Source: Ophiostoma sp. CBS 140.51 (taxonomy: Eukaryota > Ascomycota > Sordariomycetes > Ophiostomatales > Ophiostomataceae). From it: DNA of 64,000 nt. Below the pieces are notes generated by a model, which saw nothing but the letters and a program-made list of their open reading frames with translations, had not been told where the DNA came from and did no database searches. Position 1 is the first letter of the stretch. Every line of letters starts with the position of its first letter. The DNA lies in the NCBI GenBank assembly GCA_029298735.1, contig JANSLP010000053.1, positions 88,925 through 152,924 of the forward strand, written 5' to 3'. This document shows, piece after piece, positions 56,789 through 64,000 of the stretch. The translations under genes and the position numbers were made by a program.

Positions 56789-57392
56789 CGTGAGCACAAG
56801 TTTGGTGATAGAAGGAAGATGTCTGTGTTCGAAGCTGCAAATTCTCTAAGAAACAAAACTATTATCAATAAAACACGAAGGATTGGAAACTACCGGCCTT
56901 CCAGGAAATAAAATAAAACCAAGTTCGCGCCTTACGCGACACAAGTAACTTGCGACCGGCTTGCTCAAAAAAGAGCTTCCTAGTTCTGTGCCACTTTAAT
57001 TGCTTGTTTTGCTTGTTGATGCACACACTGCCAAAATAGCGCGGGTGGAACTCTTCCGGGAAGTGGTCAAACTCTGGGAGAGTTTCTCCACGACTTCTGG
57101 TGGAGCTGCCCACACTGATCAGCAGAGGCACTCCAGACTGCCACGGCCGTTCCCCCCTTTCTCTTTCTCTAGTCTGGTCCATTCAAGTTGCGTCTGGGGA
57201 TATCTGCAGAGGAGGTCGGCTGTCGCCATGTCGACAGGTTGTTTGCCCTTTCGTGGTCAATTTTGTTTTGTCAGACCATTCAAAACTCACCTACAGCGCC
57301 CATCCACCAGCATTCAGCGAACCAGCTCGCTAAAACACGCAAACAAGCAACCACTTACACCAACTTGACACCTGCACCAGACAACTGATTTA
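56789..57392. promoter_or_regulatory. Divergent promoter of monooxygenase-ADC and SDR genes
   Basis: A 604-base divergent region, likely co-regulating the two genes. No gene is seen, and no regulator site can be named. Confidence 0.4.
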
Positions 57393-58334
57393 ATGGCCTC
57401 TATCACGGCCCCAAGGGTTGCCCTGATCACAGCCGGGAGTGCTGGCTTGGGCGCTGCCATTGCCAGGACCCTGGCCGTCGACTGTGGCATGAGCGTGGTG
57501 ATCAACTACGCCCACAACGCTACACGCGCTGCAAGGCTGGTTGAAGAGCTACAACGCAGGGTAGCTGCCACGAACGCTGGCGCTGGCTCCACAGAGCAGA
57601 CCTTTCACGCTATTGCAGCGGACCTGCAGGCGCCCGGCGAAATCCAGCGGCTAGTGGCAGAGACACTGGCACTGACTGGTGGGCGGTTGGACGCAGTCAT
57701 CAGCAACGTCGGCTGGACACGCATGACAGACTTTCTTGACCTGGAGCAGGGTGTTGTCGAGGACGACTGGGACCGTTGTTTTGACGTCAATGTCAAGGGC
57801 CACCTCCGTCTCTTTCACGCCGCACAACATGCTCTCGGGACGTCTTCCGATGGCGTGTTCATCAGCACGGCCAGCGTTGCCGGCGTGAAGCCCAGTGGTT
57901 CAAGTTTGGTAAGTTGTTTTTGAATCTTTTTTTTTTCAGTCTTATTGTCCAGAATTGTTTCACTGACACTGCACTGAACCAGCCGTACGCTGTCACGAAA
58001 GCTGCTCTCATTCACCTTGTCAAATCTTTGGCCATTATTGCCGCGCCGAAAGTGAGAGTTAATAGCGTCTCGCCGGGGATCATGTTGACCGTAAGTCCAG
58101 ACTCTTTCCGTCTTTCAAAAGTAGTTTCCCCGCATCTGCATAGTTTAACAAAGCATTCTACCACAGGACTGGGGTATGAACTTTCCACAGGAGAAGCTGG
58201 ACAAAGCGAAGGAAGCCAACAAGTTGAAACGATTTGCGACTGTGGAGGATGTTGCCCGTCAAGTTCGTGTGTTTGTCGAGAGCAACACCGTCACGGGCCA
58301 GAATGCAGTTATTGATGCTGGGTTTTCATTGTAA
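57393..58334 (+). CDS. Short-chain dehydrogenase/reductase
   Basis: Exons 57393-57908, 57983-58090 and 58167-58334 give 263 residues. The SDR layout is present: cofactor loop ITAGSAGLGAAIA, catalytic Ser in STASVAGVKPSG, YAVTK (Tyr-x-x-x-Lys) and NSVSPGIMLT. The usual NNAG is ISNVGWTRM, so the second loop is unusual. A basic residue is missing at the end of the second strand (NYAHNATRA), making cofactor choice unclear. It is divergent to the monooxygenase-ADC gene and 470 bases before the BBE-type oxidase. The first intron is 74 nt and the second 76 nt. The substrate is unknown. Confidence 0.83.
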
Positions 58335-58803
58335 ACAACTCTATACCGATAGACGCTTGATCCATATTTACATCCATAATTCGTTTTCAATTTTCATATG
58401 AAGCAAAGCATGTTGCGTCAGAACTTGCAGGGACAAACTGCACTGTCGTGGAGAAACAACTGCCGTGAACTTTACTACGGTGAGCCGACTTCCACTGGAT
58501 TTGCCGCTACGTGCAAGGGCACTGGCGCGTAAACGTGCCCTAGATGGGGCTGAGTGTGGGGTGCGTGGCACGATTCAATGGGATGTGGAGGATAGCTCGT
58601 GTCCACTGTTTCGACCTCGGGGTAGTGCTGTTCTCCACGGGGCCTGGCAAGACGAGGGGGTTGAAATGGTAGATATATGTCAAGACTCGTGCGAAGGTCA
58701 CCAAAGCTCTGAAAGAAGTCATGGTAATCAACATAGGCCACCTTCACTTGCATACGAAACCACCAACCCCATAACCTACAGCATCAAATTCAACTCCATC
58801 AAG
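58335..58803. promoter_or_regulatory. Intergenic: BBE-type oxidase promoter
   Basis: A 469-base stretch. The frame reading through it toward 58804 starts in a non-typical context; I prefer the MSLPSPLPTLSP start. No gene is seen. Confidence 0.35.
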
Positions 58804-60375
58804 ATGTCCCTCCCCAGCCCGCTGCCAACGCTGTCACCTTCGTTTCCCATCTACTGGCGAGGAGACCTCCACTACGAGCATGCACGCATCGGCCGTGTTT
58901 TCAACCACCGCCGGCCTGACCGCTATCCTCTAGCGGTGGTCGAAGCCAAGCGCGAAGAGCATATCGTGGAGGCTGTGAAGCTCGCCAATAAGCTCAAGTG
59001 TCGCGTGTCTATCCGGTCTGGTGGACATAGCTGGGCAGCTTGGAGCGTGCGCGACGACGCGATCCTCATTGACCTGGGGAAGTACTACGAGCTGTCGTAT
59101 GATACGGAAACGCATATCGCCAAGGTGTCACCAAGCATCACAGGCCGGATGCTCAACACTCTTCTCGGTCATCACGGCCGTCTCTTCCCGGGTGGCCATT
59201 GCCCGGATGTCGGCATCGGTGGTTTTGCCCTCCAAGGTGGCATGGGCTGGAATTGCAAGGTAATTTCTGTCCATCATAATGTCAACCTATTTGATTGATT
59301 GGCTAACTGTGCAGAACTGGGGATGGGCTTGTGAACGCGTCCTCGGCGTAGATGTCGTCACTGCCAATGGCGAGCTGGTCCACTGCGACAAGTACGAGAA
59401 CACGGATCTGTACTTTGCAGCCCGTGGTGCTGGGCCTGGTAAGTTTTCTGTGGGAATTCATGGGTGATGGACAACTATCGCTGACAGAATACAGGCTTCC
59501 CGGGGATAGTGACGCGGTTCTATCTGCAGACGCTTCCTGTCTTCTCCTGCATGCGGTCAGCAGCATACTTTTACAAGAAAGAGGACTACCGCAAGGCAGC
59601 TAGCTGGATCACCAAAGTACGTTTAAGGATATCAAGATGAATCGCGGTCTCGATATTATGCTAACTCTATCCTCAGATCGCCGAAGACTACGACCAAGAC
59701 ACCGAAATCGTCACCGTGTCATCCTTTCCTGGTGGTGGCGACGAGCTCCGGGTCATGGTGCTTTTGGTCACGTTCAAGAACAGCGAAGAGGAGGCACGAA
59801 AGGCACTCCAGGTGGCCGAGGACAGCCACCCCACCGGAAACGTCGATGGCTGGTTCATGAAGCCAACAAGCCTGCAGAGCGAGTACGACGACCAAGCCGC
59901 TGCCAACCCTGAGGGTCACCGCTACTGTGTCGACAATGCCTACATCGACAACGATGCCGACGTCGTTTCTGTCATGGAGAAGGCTTTCACAACACTCCCC
60001 ACAAAGAAGTCATTTACATTGTGGTACTCCATGGCACCCTGCAGTCGTCGCCCGCTCCCAGACATGGCTCTCAGTATGCAGTCAGACCATTATCTCGCGC
60101 TGTACACTGTGTGGGAGCACAAGCACGACGACGCTGGCAACAGGGGATGGGTCCAGAATATCATGCGGGACGTGGAGAAACAATCAGTTGGCGCATACCT
60201 CGGTGACTCTGACTTTCAGGTGCGGCAGACTCGGTTCTGGGGCCAGGAACAGGGTCAGAGACTCATGAAGATCCGCAAGGAGCGTGATCCTCAGGGCCGG
60301 ATCTGTGGCTTTCTCGATGCGAGAGACAACTCTGGTGCAGATGGGCTGCCAAATGAGCATCACTGGCTGCAGTAA
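58804..60375 (+). CDS. BBE-type FAD-linked oxidoreductase (bicovalent flavin)
   Basis: Exons 58804-59259, 59315-59438, 59495-59616 and 59677-60375 give 466 residues. The PCMH-type FAD domain is visible: RSGGHSWAAW with His75 (flavin 8-alpha attachment) and FPGGHCPDVGIGGFALQGGMG with Cys133 (6-S-cysteinyl attachment). Both are present, so the flavin is probably bicovalent, as in berberine-bridge and glucooligosaccharide oxidases. The C-terminal substrate domain ends with the BBE-type FLDARDNSGADGLPNEH. There is no signal peptide, so the enzyme may be cytosolic. Such oxidases make double bonds or oxidise alcohols with release of H2O2. The short second and third exons sit in the FAD domain. Confidence 0.88.
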
Positions 60376-61056
60376 CTGCTACGAATAGATACATAGTTCA
60401 TTGAAATGACGTACTTAGAAACACAATCCACCAAGATTTAGCATACAATTATGAGCAAAGTCTATCTTATTTTTCACTTTTTATTTTTACTTTTTACTGA
60501 ATGCACTTCACCTCTCGGTAACTGCAGAAATTTAGTGTGGATCGCATAAAAGCCTGTGTGCGCGTATGGAAAAAGGGTTGTTCTTTTGCTTTTTTGTTTG
60601 AATGTGAAATGAGCAAGGTAGCTGCTAGTATTGTTCCAGGCACATGCGCTGCGGAGTATTATGGGGAGAGGACTGCTTCGACAATAGAAAGGGGCGGGGG
60701 GTGAGGGGGGAGAGAGAGAGAAAGTCTGCGTAGCTCAACTATCTCGGCACGTTGTGGGCATACGGACCACCTCCCGAGTTTAGCTTTGCCGACGTTGCGG
60801 GTGCTGCGCCGGCTGACAACCACCAACGGGCCAGCAATTTAGTATGCGAGGGTAGTGTAATCTGCCACAACTGCGGGCGCAGATAAAAATGGACTGGAGG
60901 TCGGGCACAATACTGTTTTGAACTGGCTCCAAAATCATCAAACAACCACACAAAACATCATACTTTTGTTTGGCAGCCTTCCTTGCCGGGATCTTTCAAC
61001 ATCTCGGCCCCACACACTACCCAATTCTCTACAGCTTCGCCCTCTACCCCGCAAGC
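60376..61056. promoter_or_regulatory. Intergenic: promoter of the third SDR gene
   Basis: Holds a copy of GCGGAGTAT at 60651-60659 and a GA-rich run at 60690-60725. No gene is seen. Confidence 0.35.
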
Positions 61057-61848
61057 ATGGCAGACGAAACCGCCACGAGCCGAGCAGCGGCTGGAAAGCC
61101 GCTTGCAAGCAAGATTGCAGTAGTCTCGGGGTCCAGCAGCGGCATCGGATATGCCATTGCTCGGGAACTTGCATCACGCGGCGCATCTGTTGTGATCAAC
61201 TACCCGTTTCCAGAGCTAAAGGACGCCAGTGAGGCTGCAGCTGCGGCACTGGAGACGCCCGGTCTGGCCGTCTGTGCTGACATCTCCACGACAGACGGAC
61301 CACTGGAGTTGATCAAGGCGACTGTGGCACGCTTTGGTGCTGTCGATATCATTGTCAACAATGCAGCGCTTGCCGTCAACATGCCGTTTGAAGAGCAGAC
61401 TCTGGAGCATTGGGACAAGTTAGTCAACCTGAACTGCCGTGGTACGTTCTTGCTGACACAGGCTGCATTGCCTCATCTGCGGCGCGGCGGGCGCATTGTC
61501 AACATCGTTTCCATTTCGGCGCGTGCCGCACCACCACTGCAGAGCATCTATGCCGGCACCAAGGGTATGGTGGAGTCCTTGACGCGGGTGTGGGCAAAGG
61601 AGCTGCCACCCAAGTACGGCTGCACCGTCAATGCAGTGTCACCGGGTCCGACCATGACAGAAGGTTTCCGGGCAGCGGGCGAGAAGGCGATGGAGGTTCT
61701 CGGCCCCACGATCGAGAGCACACCGGCAGGCAAACGCCTGGGCGAGCCGGAGGAGATTGCGTATGCCGTGGGGTTCTTGTGCGAGGAACGGGCACGTTGG
61801 GTGAATGGTGAGCAGCTGTTTGTCAATGGAGGCTTGTATGTAGACTAG
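61057..61848 (+). CDS. Short-chain dehydrogenase/reductase
   Basis: A single 263-residue exon. It is a canonical SDR: VVSGSSSGIGYAIARELASRG (TGxxxGxG with SG in place of TG), NNAALAVNMP, catalytic Ser in NIVSISARAAPP, YAGTK (Tyr-x-x-x-Lys) and SPGPTMTEGFRA. The C-terminus EEIAYAVGFLCEERARWVNG, then NGGLYVD, is typical of 3-ketoacyl-reductase-like SDRs. I prefer the MADETATSR start over an upstream methionine at 60970, since the extension looks like leader. The gene lies between the BBE-type oxidase and the HisD-like gene, all on the plus strand. Confidence 0.86.
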   Translation: MADETATSRAAAGKPLASKIAVVSGSSSGIGYAIARELASRGASVVINYPFPELKDASEAAAAALETPGLAVCADISTTDGPLELIKATVARFGAVDIIVNNAALAVNMPFEEQTLEHWDKLVNLNCRGTFLLTQAALPHLRRGGRIVNIVSISARAAPPLQSIYAGTKGMVESLTRVWAKELPPKYGCTVNAVSPGPTMTEGFRAAGEKAMEVLGPTIESTPAGKRLGEPEEIAYAVGFLCEERARWVNGEQLFVNGGLYVD

Positions 61849-62345
61849 GGTATGGGGTGGATTAGCTTCAATGCAAAGTAAATGGACATCATTGGACCAG
61901 GAAGCTCCTGTAGCAAACGTGTGTAACTCCCTCGGGATAGATGTGCCCGAACTTGTCAACTTAGCTGAGGCGGTGGTCCACTCGGTAATGTGGGCGTAAC
62001 ATGCACGTATGACGGGCATAGTTCTCACTCTTTCACCCCCCGTCGTCGTGTTTCACACGCCCTCTATCTTCTCCCCGGCGTGGGGGAAGTCGCATATGCA
62101 TATGCATATCGAGCTAATGGTAGAAAACAGCTGTGGTGGATCAAGGGAAATGGGGGATTATGATGACATTGTCCAAGTCGGGGAACATCAAATGAAAAAC
62201 AAGTTAATGCTTACAGCAATGAAAAGGAATGCAACATCTTCAAGGGATATCCAGTGTCAAACAAGAAGCAGCACCATATTTCATCACCACAGTTCAACCA
62301 CAGTTCGTCTAAAGCAAAATCTGTCGACACAACACGATCGCGAAC
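61849..62345. promoter_or_regulatory. Intergenic: promoter of the HisD-like gene
   Basis: A 497-base stretch with a CATATGCATATGCATATC stretch near 62092. No gene is seen. Confidence 0.35.
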
Positions 62346-63795
62346 ATGACACGCACGTATCTCAAGAAGGCGACGCCCACCGCCAGCAAAGCACCATCCA
62401 CGACGACAGACGTCCCCACCGTCGTGCGCGGGGTCATTGAAGACATCCGCAAGGAGGGCGATGCAGCTGTGCGCAAATATTCCGAGAAGTTCGACAAATG
62501 GTCGCCAGAGTCTTTCAAGCTGAGCAAGGCCGATATCGAGCGCATCATTGCCTCTGTCCCTCAGCAGACCATCGACGACATCAAGGAGGTTCAGGCCAAT
62601 GTTCGGCGTTTTGCCGAGGCCCAGCGTGAGTCCATCAAGGACTTTGAAATCGAGACACTGCCGGGTGTCTTTCTTGGACAAAGAAACAACCCAATCAACA
62701 CTGTGGGAGCGTGAGTTTGTTAATATCGCCATCCTTTTGCTCCTTAGTTTGATTTCCGATGCTAACGTAGTTTCTAGGTACGTCCCCGGTGGTCGTTATC
62801 CCCTCCTGGCCTCGGCACACATGACCATCGTGACAGCCAAGGTTGCTGGTGTCCCCAACGTTATCGGCTGCACACCTCCCATACGTGGCGAGATCCCCAA
62901 TGCAACAGTGGCGGCACTTCACCTGGCGGGCGCAGATGAGATCTTTGTCCTCGGTGGTGTCCAGGCCGTCGCTGCTATGGCTGTGGGCACGGAGATGGTC
63001 CGCAAGGTGGATTTCATCGCTGGCCCTGGCAACGCCTTTGTCGCGGAAGCCAAGCGCCAGCTCTTTGGTGAGATTGGCATTGACCTGTTTGCCGGTCCTA
63101 CGGAGGTTCTGATCGTTGCCGACGAGACAGCCGATCCCTTCATGGTGGCCACCGACCTGCTTTCCCAGGCTGAGCATGGCCCTGATAGCCCGGCCGTTCT
63201 CATCACGACATCAGAGGAGGTCGGCAAGAAGACCATCGAGGAGTGTGAAAACCAGCTGAAAACACTCTGCACCGCCGATATCGCCCGTGTGTCGTGGAGC
63301 ACGTTTGGTGAAGTGGTCCTGGCGAGCAACATTGACGAGGCCTTTGCTATTGCCGATGAGTACGCCTACGAACATGTCCAAGTTCTCACGAAGAACCCAC
63401 GTGATTCCCTCGAGAAGATGACCCATTACGGTGCTCTCTTCCTTGGCCCTATGACATGTGTTTCTTACGGCGATAAGGTATGTCATGATGAGCATCCAAG
63501 ACACAAGAACGCTCTCTGTAATTCTTCGGTACTAACTCGTGTCTTCTAGTGCATCGGAACAAACCATGTTCTCCCCACACGTGGAGCATCGAGATACACC
63601 GGAGGTCTCTGGGTTGGCAAGTACCTGCGGACTGTCACTTACCAAGAGGTGCGGAATGCGGAGCAGAGTGGAAAACTGGGTCGGCTCTGTGGTCGTGCTG
63701 CACGCGCAGAGCTCTTTGAGGGACATGCCCGCTCTGGGGATCTTCGTGCACATGAGTACCTGGGAGACAAGTTTGACTGGATAACGAAGAACTAA
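62346..63795 (+). CDS. Stand-alone histidinol-dehydrogenase-like protein (HisD family)
   Basis: Exons 62346-62710, 62778-63477 and 63550-63795 give 436 residues. HisD enzymes oxidise an amino alcohol to an acid in two NAD+ steps with zinc; the family also includes sulfopropanediol dehydrogenases. Signature stretches are YVPGGRYPLLASAHM, IAGPGNAFVAEAKRQL and LFAGPTEVLIVADETA. SQAEHGPDSPAV holds the Gln and His ligand pair. EYAYEHVQ (catalytic Glu-His), YGDKCIGTNHVLPT (Asp) and the C-terminal RAHEYLGDKF (His) are intact. In fungi histidine biosynthesis usually has this domain at the C-terminus of the trifunctional His4; here it is free and inside a catabolic cluster. A non-histidinol substrate is likely, but the residues cannot decide. 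Confidence 0.88.
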
Positions 63796-64000
63796 ATACC
63801 TAAGGTGCACTTTTCGTCGTACTAATGGTCTTCCGACTTCGTTAAAATCCTAGGAAGGATTTTATCCTCGTAAATCGCATAATGCAGTTTAGAAAAAAAA
63901 TACGTGGGTCAACAACAGGGAAGCAATACAGAATGGGCGCAAATTGAGACAAGAGGGGAGACAGACGAGGAAGAAAAAACGGCAAGGATGTGCACGAAAA

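Overview
The window is nuclear DNA of a filamentous ascomycete (Pezizomycotina; Sordariomycetes likely but not provable from one window). The basis is short 50-100 nt introns with GTANGT-type donors, CTAAC/CTGAC branch sites and CAG/TAG acceptors, together with fungal-only families: a Zn2Cys6/C2H2 regulator, UstYa-type proteins, NmrA and BBE-type oxidases. I assembled spliced models for 24 genes. Each was checked for reading-frame phase at every junction; only the first intron of the UstYa-like gene needed a choice between acceptors. No tRNA, rRNA or CRISPR was found.

Region 1 (1-25.3 kb) is a gene-sparse housekeeping block with long leaders: a TPR-DnaJ co-chaperone (2032-4472), SEC63 (6282-8560), RPB6 (9271-9879, minus), TFIIIA (10396-12348), a His-rich ZIP zinc transporter (12872-14881, minus), the mitochondrial nuclease NUC1 (16644-17723), polyadenylation factor PFS2 (17939-20043, minus) and a DGAT1-type acyltransferase (23365-25254). 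The co-chaperone's TGA is followed in the same frame by 101 sense codons encoding an acidic linker and a hydrophobic, membrane-anchor-like tail.

Region 2 (25.3-33.1 kb) is mixed. It holds a UstYa-family oxidase-like gene and an alpha/beta hydrolase, a Copia Gag relic abutting the hydrolase, the STE14 methyltransferase, a LacA/Maa-type acetyltransferase and a small TMEM170-like membrane protein. A perfect 19-bp hairpin lies just downstream of DGAT1.

Region 3 (33.5-63.8 kb) is a dense set of metabolic genes with no polyketide synthase, NRPS or terpene synthase. It contains three SDRs, an NmrA-like protein, an MFS transporter, a C2H2+Zn2Cys6 regulator, an aldehyde dehydrogenase, a membrane-anchored ALDH homologue lacking catalytic residues, a class III extradiol (LigB/DODA-type) dioxygenase, a CocE/NonD-type hydrolase, a cupin, an FAD monooxygenase fused to an acetoacetate-decarboxylase-like domain, a bicovalent-flavin (BBE) oxidase and a stand-alone histidinol-dehydrogenase-like protein. 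The mix (ring hydroxylase, ring-cleavage dioxygenase, hydrolase, aldehyde and alcohol dehydrogenases, transporter, regulator) reads best as a catabolic cluster for an aromatic or phenolic compound. That is an inference; the substrate is unknown.
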